From contig CAZVZK010000008.1 in NCBI GenBank assembly GCA_964630925.1, forward strand, positions 62,001 to 126,000: a stretch of 64,000 nucleotides of DNA, read 5' to 3'. Each line of letters opens with the position of its first letter. Positions within the stretch are counted from its first letter, which is position 1. Source of the stretch: RGDT01 sp964630925. Lineage in GTDB: Bacteria; Planctomycetota; Planctomycetia; Gemmatales; Gemmataceae. Shown here in pieces: positions 49,432 through 58,129 of this stretch. The position numbers and the translations under genes were made by a program. A model generated the notes under the pieces. That model was not told where the DNA came from. It made no database searches and worked only from the letters and a program-made list of their open reading frames with translations.

Positions 49432-52293
49432 ATGCACGCCTTGATCGTCCTCGCCGCGCTGTCGGCGGCCCCGCCCGCCATGCTATCCGATGAGCAACGC
49501 CGGCTCGCCGGGCAGGCGGCCACGCTCGCCCTCGACGCCCTCAAGGCCGCCGACGCCGGCGAGGTGGGCAAGGCCCTGCCGCTGGCCACCAAGGCGCTGG
49601 AGATCCGCCGGCAGCTCCTCGGGGAGAGGCACCCCGGCGTCGCCGACGCGCTCGAGCTGCTGGCCCATGTGCGTCAGGCGATGGCCGACCACGCCGCCGC
49701 CCGCCCGCTGCTGGAACGCGCCCTGGTGCTGCGCCGTGAGCTTCAGGGCGAGCGCCACCACAAGTACGGCAAGAGCCTGCATCTCCTGGGTCGACTGCAC
49801 ATCCAGACGGGCGACTACAAGACGGCCCTCCCGCTCCTGCGCCGCTCGCTGGAGGTGTGGCGGGCGACGACCTGGCACCGTCACCCCGACTACAGCGCCT
49901 CCTGCCTGAGCGACCTCGCCTGGGTGTACCGCGCGATGGGCGACTTCAAGACCGCCTTGCCGCTCTACGCCGAGGTCGTCGCCATCCGCAAGGCTGCCCT
50001 GGGCCCGCGGCACCCCGCGTACGCATCGAGCCTCTACGGCCTGGCCTCGCTGCACGCCGACATGGGGGACCACGCGAAGGCGCTGCCCTTGTTGGAGGAG
50101 GCGGCCAACATCTACAAGGCCCAGATCGGCGGCAGGCACCCGGAGTACGCCGACGTGCTGATGGCCATGGCGCGGGTGTGCCGCGACAAGGGCGAGCACA
50201 AGGCCGCCCTCCCCTTGATCCGGCAGGCGCTGGAGATCCGCAAGAAGGCGTTCGGCGTCCGCCACCCCGCCTACGTCGAGGCGCTGCACGCCCTGGCGAC
50301 GCTACACGTGGACATGGGCGACCTCAAGGCGGCCCTGCCGCTCCTCCGCGAGGTGGCGGTGACGCGGCGGATGATCTTCGGCCAGAGGCACCCGTCCACC
50401 GCGGAGGCGTACATGTCCCTCGGCGGGGCGCTGGTGGCGACGGGCGACGCCAAGGCCGCCGTCGCGGTGCTGGAGTCGGCGGCGGGGATCTACAAGGCCG
50501 TCCTCGGCGAGAAGCACCCGACCTACGCCCGCGCGTTGAAGAACCTCGCGGCGGCGAAGAAGGCCGCCGGCGTCGCCGCCGACGCCCTGCCGCTGTTCCG
50601 GCAGGCGCTGCTGATCCACAAGGAGGTTCTCGGCGAGCGGCACCCGGAGACCCTCCGCGGCCTGCGCGACCTGGCGCGGCTGCACGCGGAGATGGGCGAT
50701 ATTGAGAAGGCCCTGCCACTCTACCGGCAGGCGCTCGCCCTCTCTCGGGAGACGCTCGGCGAGCGGCACCCGAGCCACGCGGCGGCGATGCACAACCTCG
50801 CCGCCCTGCTCCTCAAATCGGATAAGTTAGCCGAGGCCCGCCCCCTCGCCGACAAGGCCCTTGAGGCCACACTTACCCAGCTCCGCCTCGACGCCTCCAT
50901 TCAGTCCGAGCGTCAGCAAGTTGCCGCCTACGCCGCCTCGCGCCACGCCCTCGCACTGCGTCTGTCGATGGGGGACGACGCACACGGGCACGTCCTCTCG
51001 TGGAAGGGGGCGGCCTTCGCTGCCCAGCAAGCGCGGCGACACTTCGTCCGGTCGCAGGGCGACGCCGCGACGAGGGCGCTTGCCGACGAGTTACTGAAGT
51101 CATCACGCGGCCTCGCCAAACTCACCGATCGATCCAAGATCGAGGAGCTGACACGCGGCAAGGAGGAGCTCGAGGCCCGATTGGCGCAGCTCTCCGCCGA
51201 TTTCCGGCTCTCGGTCAAGCCTCCGTCGAGTAAGGAGATGAGCGCCGCGATCCCCAAGGACGCCGTCCTGATCGACTTCCTCGCCTACTCTGGCTACGAT
51301 CTGGCGAAGCCGATGAAGGGCCAGACACTGTCCCACCGTCTGGTCGCATGGGTCGTGCGGCGTGACGCCCCCAGCGTGCGCATCGACCTCGGGGCGATGT
51401 CGCCCATCGCGGAGGCCATCACGGCCTGGAGGGCCGTACCCGATGACCGCGACGCCGCCCGGCGTGTCCGCCTCCTCCTGTGGGCGCCGCTGGAGAAGCA
51501 CCTCGGCGGCGCGAAGCACCTCCTCGTCAGCCCGGACGGCCCGCTGTGCGCCCTGCCGTTCGCCGCGCTGCCGGGGGCGAAGGCCGGCTCGTACCTCATT
51601 GAGGAATCCGCTGTCACGCTGCTCGTCACGCCGCGTACCATCCTGGAGGCCCGCGCGCGGGTCAAGGGCGCGTCGCTGCTCACCGTCGCCGGCCCGTGGC
51701 CGGCGGCACGAGGCGAGGCAAAGGCGGCCGCGGATAGTTACCTGCCCGACAGGGCCGTCACGTCGCTCGACGGCAAGGCGGCGACGTGCGACGAAGTGCG
51801 GGCCGCCCTCCTGAAGGCGACGCACGCCCACTTCGCCACGGGCGGGCAGTACACCCCCGACCCGCCGCGCTCGGCGCTGGATCGTGGCGAGGTCGCGGAG
51901 GGGATCATGGGCTGGCATCCGGGCCTGCAATCGTGCATCAACCTGGCGGACGGCGACTTGACGGCGTTGGAGGTGGCGGAGATGGACCTGTCGAACCTCG
52001 ACCTCGCCGTCCTCACCGGCTGCGGCACGGCGCTGGGCAAGGAGGCGGCGGGCGAGGGGGTGCTCGGCCTGCCGCGCGCCTTCCACGTCGCCGGCTGCCG
52101 CACGGTGGTGGCGTCGCTGTGGGCGGTGCCTGACGACGACACCGCCACGCTGATGGCCCGCTTCCACCGCGGGATGTGGGGGAAGAAGCTGCCGCGCGCC
52201 GAGGCGCTGCGTCAGGCGCAGCTCTCGCTCCTGCGCGAGGGCAAGACGCCGCGCTCGTGGGCCGGGTGGGCGCTCTCGGGCGAATGGAGATGA
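49432..52293 (+). CDS. CHAT-TPR protein, array member 5, catalytic His missing
   Basis: A 953-aa protein with the most regular TPRs of the set (about ten 42-residue units, e.g. YASSLYGLASLHADMGDHAK, then ALPLLEEAANIYKAQIGGRH). In the CHAT domain the His motif reads HFATGGQYT: Gly804 stands where every other copy has His. Cys864 is kept but in a changed frame (LTGCGTALG for LSACETGLG). It therefore probably cannot cleave and may act as a binding or regulatory pseudo-protease. Start MHALIVLAALSAAPPAML. Gap of 2 nt after member 4, with GGAGG from its DWR codons. It ends AGWALSGEWR. Confidence 0.87.
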   Translation: MHALIVLAALSAAPPAMLSDEQRRLAGQAATLALDALKAADAGEVGKALPLATKALEIRRQLLGERHPGVADALELLAHVRQAMADHAAARPLLERALVLRRELQGERHHKYGKSLHLLGRLHIQTGDYKTALPLLRRSLEVWRATTWHRHPDYSASCLSDLAWVYRAMGDFKTALPLYAEVVAIRKAALGPRHPAYASSLYGLASLHADMGDHAKALPLLEEAANIYKAQIGGRHPEYADVLMAMARVCRDKGEHKAALPLIRQALEIRKKAFGVRHPAYVEALHALATLHVDMGDLKAALPLLREVAVTRRMIFGQRHPSTAEAYMSLGGALVATGDAKAAVAVLESAAGIYKAVLGEKHPTYARALKNLAAAKKAAGVAADALPLFRQALLIHKEVLGERHPETLRGLRDLARLHAEMGDIEKALPLYRQALALSRETLGERHPSHAAAMHNLAALLLKSDKLAEARPLADKALEATLTQLRLDASIQSERQQVAAYAASRHALALRLSMGDDAHGHVLSWKGAAFAAQQARRHFVRSQGDAATRALADELLKSSRGLAKLTDRSKIEELTRGKEELEARLAQLSADFRLSVKPPSSKEMSAAIPKDAVLIDFLAYSGYDLAKPMKGQTLSHRLVAWVVRRDAPSVRIDLGAMSPIAEAITAWRAVPDDRDAARRVRLLLWAPLEKHLGGAKHLLVSPDGPLCALPFAALPGAKAGSYLIEESAVTLLVTPRTILEARARVKGASLLTVAGPWPAARGEAKAAADSYLPDRAVTSLDGKAATCDEVRAALLKATHAHFATGGQYTPDPPRSALDRGEVAEGIMGWHPGLQSCINLADGDLTALEVAEMDLSNLDLAVLTGCGTALGKEAAGEGVLGLPRAFHVAGCRTVVASLWAVPDDDTATLMARFHRGMWGKKLPRAEALRQAQLSLLREGKTPRSWAGWALSGEWR

Positions 52294-52306
52294 AAGACAG
52301 GAAGAG

Positions 52307-52457
52307 AGCATACCACGAAATACACGAAAGGCACGAAAAGAAGAAAAAGAAGCAAAAGTAGATAAAGAAAGAAGGCTGGGACGAGATCCGCCCTCTTCTG
52401 CCTGCCTTGTCTTGTTTGTCTTCCTTTTCGTGTCTTCCGTGTATTTCGTGGTATGCT
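52307..52457. repeat. AT-rich palindromic element, family E
   Basis: Arms 52307-52340 (AGCATACCACGAAATACACG and on) and 52424-52457 pair over 34 bp with two mismatches. The purine-rich left half and low GC stand out sharply from the surroundings. It lies between the last CHAT gene and the orthocaspase gene; the right arm ends 18 nt before that gene's ATG, so it may carry or disturb its promoter. Confidence 0.75.
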
Positions 52458-52475
52458 TCTTAGCTCACGTGGGGG

Positions 52476-54443
52476 ATGACGATGCTCTGCCGACGGCATT
52501 TCCTCCTCGCCGGGCTCGCCGCCGTCGCCGGCTGCGGCGGCGGACGGCAGGCCCCCGCCGAGCCGCCCGCGCGCCTCGCCCTCCTCGTCGGCGTCACCGA
52601 CTACGCCCCCGGCCTGCCCTGGCAGCCGCTCGCCGGCCCCGCCAACGACGTCGGCCTGTGGGCCGGGCTGCTCACCTCGCGCTTCGGCTTCACCGACGAC
52701 GGCATCACCTGCCTCACCGCCGCCACGACGCCGCCGACACGCGCCAACATCAAGCAGGGCTTCGAGCGACTCGCCGCCGACGCACGCCCCGGCGGGCACG
52801 TCTTCATCCTCCTCTCCGGCCACGGCACCGAGCAGCTTGACCAGGTCCCACCCGACCCCGATGACCCCGAGCCGAATGGCATGGATCAGGTCTTCCTGCC
52901 GTCCGACGCCGGGCCGCCCGACCTGCGGACGGGGACCATCCCCAACGGCATCATCGACGACGAGCTGCGTGTCTGGCTCCGCGCCATCGCCGCCACGGGC
53001 GCCCGCGTCTGGCTGGTCTGCGACTGCTGCCACGCCGGCACCATGCTCCGCTCCGGGGACGAGGAGGGCGTCCGCGGCGTCCCCGCCGCCCGCGTCTGGC
53101 CCGCCTCCCTCATCGAGAAGGCCCGCGACAACGCGGCCCCCGCCCTCCGCGGCGTCGCCCGTACCTCCCCCCTGAAGGTCGCCGCCGACAGGAACATCGT
53201 CGCCCTGTACGCCTGCGGCCCGGACGAGTCCACCACCGAGGCGTACTTCCCCGACATCGAGGACCCCGGCCGGCGCAAGCTCGGCGTCTTCTCGCACGCC
53301 CTCTGCTCCGCCCTGTCCCGCGCCGACGGCCCGCTGACGTGTCGCCAGCTCATCCACAAGCTGCCCGCCATCTACGAGGGCGGCCCTGCCGCCCGTGTCC
53401 GCCCCACGCCCGACGCCGAGGGCGACGGCCTCGACTCCCCCCTGTTCCGCGAGGCCGCCCCGGCGACGCCCTTCGTGCTGACCCGAGACGGCGGCTCCTG
53501 GGCCGTGGACGCCGGCCGGCTCCACGGCCTGCACGCCGGCGCCGTCCTCGCCGTCGAGGGCGGCGGCAAGGCCCGCATCACGTCGGCGGGGCTCGAGACG
53601 GCGGGGGCCGAGGCCGTTGAGGGCGCCTGGCAGACGGGGGCGAAGGCGCGGCTGTCGGAGTGCAGCGCCCCGCCGCGCCCGGTGGTGCTGTCGGTCGGCG
53701 AGGTGCCGTTCCGCCCGGCGCTGCTCAAACGCCTCGCGGCGCTGAAGAACGTCCGCGTGGTCCCGCCGAGCCCCGACGTCTGGCGGCTGTCCGCCGAGAA
53801 GGGGGGGCTGATGCTCCTCGGCCCCGGCGATCCGGGGCCGCGCGTCCCCCTCACCGGCGGCGCGGACGGCCTGGAGGCGGCCATCGCCCGCGTGTCCCGG
53901 ATCACGAACCTCCTGTGGCTGGCCTCCGACCAGCCCGGCGCCGGCCTCGGCCTGGAGATCGAGCTGCGCAAGGTGGCCGGCAAGGGCGTCCTCACCGGGC
54001 CGGCCCTCAAGGTCGGCGAGAAGGCGAAGTTCGGCGGCTGGATCCGCGCCGTCGTGCTGAACAAGGGCAAGAAGCCGGCCGACGTGACGCTCCTGGCCAT
54101 CGACCAGCAGTACAACATGGTGCCCTTCCTGCCGGACCCGAAGGCGCCCGGCTCCGTCCGCGTCGCCCCCGGGGCCGAGATCGGTACCGAGGCGTTCGAG
54201 CTGACGCCCGACGAGCCGGGCCGGCCCGAGCTGGTCCGGGTGGCGATGGCCGCCGTCGAGGCCGGCGGCGACAAGGAGACGGATTTCGCCTGGCTGGCTG
54301 GCGACCTCCGCGCCGGGCTCACCCTGCCCCCGCTCGGCGACTTCCTGGCCGGCGCGATGTTCGGTCAGGCCCCGCGTGGCCTGTCGGCCTCGGCCCGCTA
54401 CCAGCTCGCGGCGCGCTCGTGGGTCATCGTGCCCCCGGGGTGA
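52476..54443 (+). CDS. Orthocaspase (caspase-fold peptidase C14) lipoprotein
   Basis: A 655-aa protein. N-terminus RRHFLLAGLAAVAGC combines a twin-Arg start with a lipobox (VAGC), so it is probably an exported lipoprotein. The caspase p20-like domain spans about 30-290: strand LALLVGVTDYAPGLPWQPLA, catalytic His116 (LLSGHGTEQ), catalytic Cys185 (VCDCCHAGT). The C-terminal 350 residues hold a DUF4384-like outer part (QYNMVPFLPDPKAPGSVRVA). Orthocaspases cut after Arg/Lys; Asp residues near the S1 pocket fit. Start may be ATG 52476 or 52482; GTGGGGG precedes both. It follows the CHAT array in the same direction, and its role there is inferred. Confidence 0.88.
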   Translation: MTMLCRRHFLLAGLAAVAGCGGGRQAPAEPPARLALLVGVTDYAPGLPWQPLAGPANDVGLWAGLLTSRFGFTDDGITCLTAATTPPTRANIKQGFERLAADARPGGHVFILLSGHGTEQLDQVPPDPDDPEPNGMDQVFLPSDAGPPDLRTGTIPNGIIDDELRVWLRAIAATGARVWLVCDCCHAGTMLRSGDEEGVRGVPAARVWPASLIEKARDNAAPALRGVARTSPLKVAADRNIVALYACGPDESTTEAYFPDIEDPGRRKLGVFSHALCSALSRADGPLTCRQLIHKLPAIYEGGPAARVRPTPDAEGDGLDSPLFREAAPATPFVLTRDGGSWAVDAGRLHGLHAGAVLAVEGGGKARITSAGLETAGAEAVEGAWQTGAKARLSECSAPPRPVVLSVGEVPFRPALLKRLAALKNVRVVPPSPDVWRLSAEKGGLMLLGPGDPGPRVPLTGGADGLEAAIARVSRITNLLWLASDQPGAGLGLEIELRKVAGKGVLTGPALKVGEKAKFGGWIRAVVLNKGKKPADVTLLAIDQQYNMVPFLPDPKAPGSVRVAPGAEIGTEAFELTPDEPGRPELVRVAMAAVEAGGDKETDFAWLAGDLRAGLTLPPLGDFLAGAMFGQAPRGLSASARYQLAARSWVIVPPG

Positions 54444-54468
54444 GGGAGCGCTCCGCTTCGCGTCGCGG

Positions 54469-55236
54469 CTACCTCGGGGCGTGTGGGGCGAGTTTGGGGG
54501 TGAACGCCGGCAGGGCCATCCGCTGGCCGTCGCGCAGCACCCGCACCCCCGGCGTGCCCCTGGCCGTCGGCGTCACGACGATGACGAACGACTCGCCGAG
54601 GACGCGGGCCTCGCCGCCGCGGATCACCGCCGCCGTCGCTTCGTCGATGCCCAGGCCGATGAGGCCGTGCCGCGCCGCCGCGCCCATCAGGCGGCCGAGG
54701 CGGTCGCGGCGCAGGAGGTGCTGATCGACGATCACGCCGTCGAGGAGGCCCCACCCCGTGCCGGTCCGCGCCTCCTCCGTGCCGCCGGTGATCATCACGC
54801 GGCTGGCGATGGCCGCCCCCGCCGACGTGCCGCCCACGACGCCGCCCCGCGCCAGCAGACGTCTGATGGCACGCTCGGTGGCCGTCCCGCCGTAGGCCGC
54901 CGACAGGCGCGACTGGTCGCCGCCGGAGACCCACACGCCGGTGGCGATGTCCACCTTCGCGGCGAACGCCGCGGAGTCGGCCTCGGCCCGCTTCCGCGTG
55001 TGCAGGATCTGCACGGACGCCGGGCCGAGCTTCTTCCAGGGCGCGAGGAAGCCGTCGGGGTCTGTCTCGGCGGAGGCGCTCGCGGTGGGGATGACGAGCA
55101 GACGCGCGTCCTTGCCGCCGGCGAGCGCGAGGAAGTGCCGGCGCACCGCGTCGGGCATTCGTCCCCCGCCGACGAGGACGAGCGTCCCCGTCGGGGTCGG
55201 CGGGCCGGCGCACAGGGCGAGGAGGACGGCGAGCAT
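54469..55236 (-). CDS. Exported S51-family peptidase, cyanophycinase-like
   Basis: A 255-aa protein with a short export-like start (MLAVLLALCAGPPTPTG) and a peptidase S51 core: GTLVLVGGGRMPD, GVWVSGGDQSRL, and the nucleophile elbow GGTSAGAAIAS (catalytic Ser), then GLLDGVIVDQHLLRRDRLGR, which is typical of cyanophycinases rather than dipeptidase E. The family hydrolyses the beta-Asp-Arg polymer or related isoaspartyl peptides. No cyanophycin synthetase is seen, so a different substrate is possible. It starts 3 nt after the LRR gene stop; the two form an operon. Confidence 0.87.
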   Translation of the reverse strand: MLAVLLALCAGPPTPTGTLVLVGGGRMPDAVRRHFLALAGGKDARLLVIPTASASAETDPDGFLAPWKKLGPASVQILHTRKRAEADSAAFAAKVDIATGVWVSGGDQSRLSAAYGGTATERAIRRLLARGGVVGGTSAGAAIASRVMITGGTEEARTGTGWGLLDGVIVDQHLLRRDRLGRLMGAAARHGLIGLGIDEATAAVIRGGEARVLGESFVIVVTPTARGTPGVRVLRDGQRMALPAFTPKLAPHAPR

Positions 55237-55239
55237 GGG

Positions 55240-56079
55240 TCAGCCCGTGACGTGGACGCGCCCGGCGAGTTTTTCGCGCAGGGCGGCTTGCCCGGCGGTG
55301 CCGATCGGGTTCCGCGCCAGGTCGATCCACCCCAGGGACGCCGAGTAGGAGCTGGACGCGAGCGCCATCGCCCCCGGATCGCCGATCTGGTTGGCGGACA
55401 GGTCGACGAGGCGGAACTTGCCGAGCGAGGGCGAGAAGGACAGCGACTCGGCGCCGGCGTCGCCGATGATGTTGGAGGAGAGGTCGAGACGCTCAAGGCC
55501 CGTCAGCCCGCCGAGGACCGAACGCAGGCCGGAGTCGCCCACGCGGTTCGACCACAGCAGGAGGCCGCGGAGCTTCGCCAGATGGGGGGAGCTGGCGAGG
55601 GCGTCGAGGTCGGCGTCGCCGAGGTCGTTCTTCTCGAGATCGAGGACGCGGACGCGGGAGAGCATGGGGCAGGCGGCCACGTCGGAGAGGAGGCCGGACG
55701 CCTCGTAGAGTTTGACCTCGTCGATGGGGGCGGCGCGGAACAGGGCCGCCGCCTGTGAAACCAGGGCGGAAGCCGGCAGGCCGACGCCTTCGACGAAGCC
55801 GCGGCGGTATTCCCAGCAGCGGCACCCGAGGCGGAAGAAGGGTGTGCCCCATTCGCGGCCATGGGTCGCGAGCAATTCGCGTTCCCGCTGAACGATCTGG
55901 GCCGGCCGCGGCTCGCCCTGGGCCAGGCGGGCCAGGTCACATTGCAGGTGGATGAACTCACCCCTGGCGTTCGCCACGGGGTCGGGCCTGTCCATCAGGT
56001 AGTCGGCGTAAACCCGTCTGGGAAGGTCGTCGGCCGGGGATTCGAGGATCTCCAGCAGGAAGGCATCCTCATGCGTCAT
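55240..56079 (-). CDS. TIGR02996-domain leucine-rich repeat protein
   Basis: A 279-aa protein. The first 50 residues are the TIGR02996 companion domain (EDAFLLEILESPADDLPRRV, YADYLMDRPDPVANARGEFI). The rest holds about six LRRs (RVLDLEKNDLGDADLDALAS, LERLDLSSNIIGDAGAESLS). It is a shorter relative of the protein at 9510-11000. The ATG at 56079 has a strong Shine-Dalgarno (AAGGAGGGG, 8 nt). Cytoplasmic by lack of signal, while its operon partner is exported. The upstream gap (56080-56237) holds GC-rich hairpins only. Confidence 0.85.
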   Translation of the reverse strand: MTHEDAFLLEILESPADDLPRRVYADYLMDRPDPVANARGEFIHLQCDLARLAQGEPRPAQIVQRERELLATHGREWGTPFFRLGCRCWEYRRGFVEGVGLPASALVSQAAALFRAAPIDEVKLYEASGLLSDVAACPMLSRVRVLDLEKNDLGDADLDALASSPHLAKLRGLLLWSNRVGDSGLRSVLGGLTGLERLDLSSNIIGDAGAESLSFSPSLGKFRLVDLSANQIGDPGAMALASSSYSASLGWIDLARNPIGTAGQAALREKLAGRVHVTG

Positions 56080-56237
56080 GCCGTGGCCCCTCCTTAGGGA
56101 GCGCCCGCGGGGCACTCCGCCCCGCTCGGGTCAGTGTACAGGGCGGGGCGCCGGTTGGGCAGGGGGGAATCCCGCGTCACGCGCGGGCAGCGCCCGCGTA
56201 CATGATCCGGGGAAGAAAAGGCGAGGCGGGGGGCACC

Positions 56238-56543
56238 ATGAGCCGGTTCACCCATTTGCGAGACCAGGGGTACGCGAGGCTGACCGAGAGCCCGTCCGCC
56301 TTCCGCGACGTGGGCGGGGACGCGAAGGCCGACGGGGCACCGCGCCCCCGCCGTGCCCCGGCCGGGGACGGGTCGGGCTGGGCGGGGACGTTGTCCTACG
56401 TCGGGGCGATCGTGGGGGCCGTCGTCGTCGGCCTCGCCGCGCCGGGGGGCCGGGCGGAGAAGAAGTTCTTCGCGCTCGTCGGCGGGCTCGCCGGGATGAT
56501 CGTGGGCGGCCTGATGGGGCTCGTCCTGGATAGCTGCGAGTGA
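56238..56543 (+). CDS. Small two-helix membrane protein
   Basis: A 101-aa protein: a polar N-terminal half (RFTHLRDQGYARLTESPSAF) and two adjacent Gly/Val-rich helices (YVGAIVGAVVVGLAAPGG, FFALVGGLAGMIVGGLMGLV). GGGGGG lies before the ATG at 56238; an in-frame ATG at 56202 is possible. No family recognised. It is probably a small envelope protein. Confidence 0.65.
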   Translation: MSRFTHLRDQGYARLTESPSAFRDVGGDAKADGAPRPRRAPAGDGSGWAGTLSYVGAIVGAVVVGLAAPGGRAEKKFFALVGGLAGMIVGGLMGLVLDSCE

Positions 56544-56590
56544 GCCCCCGCTTTGTACAATGACCTCCGTCCCGCACGGAGGCCCGCGCC

Positions 56591-57250
56591 ATGCAGCTCG
56601 TCCCGAACCGCTTCCTGTTCCGTGTCGCCCACCCCTGCCAGCACGTCCCCGGCATCCCCGATGACGACGAGGGCCTGTTCACCCTGCCGGAATCGTGCCG
56701 GATCGATAACTTCGCGGGCCTGGACGGCACGCGGAACTTCGCCGACGTGCGCCTCGCCTGGAACGCCGAGGGCATCGCGGTCCAGGTCGAGGTGCGCGGC
56801 AAGTCGCAGCCGGCGGCGGGGGACGCCACGCGGCCCAGGCTGTCCGACGGCCTGTCTCTCTGGATCGACACGCGCGACAGCCGCACCAGCCACCGGGCCA
56901 GCCGCTTCTGCCATCAGCTCCACTTCCTGCCGGCGGGGGGGGGCCCGGAGCGCGACGAACCGGTCTTCACGCAGGTGAAGATCCACCGCGCGCTCGGCGA
57001 TGCGCCGCTGACGGAGAGTGTCCCCATGCGGGTGAAAAGGCGGGCCAACGGGTACCGTCTGACGGCGTGGCTGCCGGCGGCGGCGCTGGCGGGGTACGAC
57101 CCCGAGCAGAGCCGTAAGCTGGGGGTGTTCTACGTGGTGCGTGACGCGGAGCTGGGCGAGCAGAGCCTGGGCGCGGCGACGGACCTCCCGTACGCGGAGG
57201 ACCCGACGCTGTGGGGCGTGCTTGAATTGGCGCGCGAGGCCGGGGCGTGA
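56591..57250 (+). CDS. CBM9/DOMON-like carbohydrate-binding protein
   Basis: A 219-aa protein resembling the CBM9_1 domain: FADVRLAWNAEGIAVQVEVR (strand with W), RLSDGLSLWIDTRDSRTSHR, then YRLTAWLPAAALAGYDPEQS and LGVFYVVRDAELGEQSLG. This fold binds sugars or haem in extracellular enzymes, but no signal peptide is visible, so it may act in the cytoplasm or leave by another route. CGGAGG precedes the ATG. Its stop is one base from the convergent infA stop, so the two transcripts must overlap. Confidence 0.8.
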   Translation: MQLVPNRFLFRVAHPCQHVPGIPDDDEGLFTLPESCRIDNFAGLDGTRNFADVRLAWNAEGIAVQVEVRGKSQPAAGDATRPRLSDGLSLWIDTRDSRTSHRASRFCHQLHFLPAGGGPERDEPVFTQVKIHRALGDAPLTESVPMRVKRRANGYRLTAWLPAAALAGYDPEQSRKLGVFYVVRDAELGEQSLGAATDLPYAEDPTLWGVLELAREAGA

Positions 57251-57251
57251 G

Positions 57252-57503
57252 TCACTCGGCGGGGGCGGCGTCGGGCCGCTGGCGCAGGGGGCCGCGGTAG
57301 GTGATGCGGCCCTTGGACAGGTCGTAGGGCGAGATTGAGACGGTGACGATGTCGCCGGGCAGGATGCGGATGAAGTTCTTGCGGATCTTGCCCGCGATGT
57401 GGGCGACGATCTCGTGCCCGCTGTCCAGGCGGACGCGGAACTGCGTGTTCGCCAGGGCGGCGACCACCTTGCCCTGGACCTGGATGGATTCCTCTTTCGC
57501 CAT
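57252..57503 (-). CDS. infA: Translation initiation factor IF-1
   Basis: An 83-aa OB-fold protein: MAKEESIQVQGKVVAALANT, QFRVRLDSGHEIVAHIAGKI, RKNFIRILPGDIVTVSISPY and DLSKGRITYR are canonical IF-1. It binds the 30S A site with IF-2 and IF-3. A tail of about 11 residues (QRPDAAPAE end) exceeds the usual 72 aa. ATG at 57503 behind AAGAGGAG. Not in a ribosomal-protein operon here. A TATAAT lies about 100 nt upstream. Planctomycetes can carry more than one IF-1, so this could be one of several. Confidence 0.95.
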   Translation of the reverse strand: MAKEESIQVQGKVVAALANTQFRVRLDSGHEIVAHIAGKIRKNFIRILPGDIVTVSISPYDLSKGRITYRGPLRQRPDAAPAE

Positions 57504-57604
57504 ACACTCCTCTTGCTCGGGACGGGGTCGGGGAAACAACACCACGCCGGCCCACGGGACGACCCCGCCCGTCTGCCGGCCTACCACTCAATACCATTCC
57601 GTGC

Positions 57605-57610
57605 ATTATA
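57605..57610 (-). promoter_or_regulatory. infA -10 box
   Basis: Perfect TATAAT on the minus strand (57610-57605) in a context otherwise almost devoid of A/T. The start would be near 57598, giving a 95-nt leader to infA. No convincing -35. Confidence 0.45.
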
Positions 57611-57945
57611 CGCGCCCGCCGCGGGCCGCGATAGGGCGGAAAAATCGACAGGGGCCGCGGAAGCGAAGCCCCAGGGCTCGCGAGGCCTCGCCGCTGGGGC
57701 CAGGTCCGAAGCCTTGGGTACGGCAGGAGGGGCGGGCGCGGTGTCGGAAGAGCTGGGCCGCCGGGGGGCCGGGGCTGACGCGGCTGACGCCCCCGGCGCG
57801 CGGCGTCACCACCCGCGGGATCATGCGGATGGGCACGCCCGATCGCCGGGGCGATTCGTTTCCGTCGCGCGGGTGGGGTGTGAGGGGGTCAGGGAAATGA
57901 ACTTCCTCAAGTCGTTCTGCCGCCTGTAGTTGCTGCGGGAAAGTT

Positions 57946-58033
57946 CGTTTCCCTGGTTCGTTTCCTTCACTGAAGGGCGTCCACTCACCTCCATCCGTTT
58001 CCCTGGTCCGTTTCGCTCACTGACTGGCGTCCA
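57946..58033. repeat. Two 38-bp direct repeats, 50-bp period
   Basis: CGTTTCCCTGGTTCGTTTCC (57946-57983, full unit 38 bp) recurs at 57996-58033, 33/38 identical, both ending GGCGTCCA. They lie in the 626-nt region 57504-58129 between infA and a kinase gene, which otherwise holds only the infA leader and no supportable gene. Local GC is lower than average. Confidence 0.6.
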
Positions 58034-58129
58034 TCCGCCCCCATCCGGGGCGGGTGTGGCTTCAACGAGGGGTGTCCAAATCAATGGCGGACGGGCTCGC
58101 GACACCGGGACGCGGCGTTGTGCGCCCCG

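Noticed and set aside
57821..58105. Minus-strand 94-codon frame with repeated RNGPGKRMEVSGRPSV-like peptides
   Set aside because: It translates the 38-bp direct repeats; no Shine-Dalgarno and no protein-like features.
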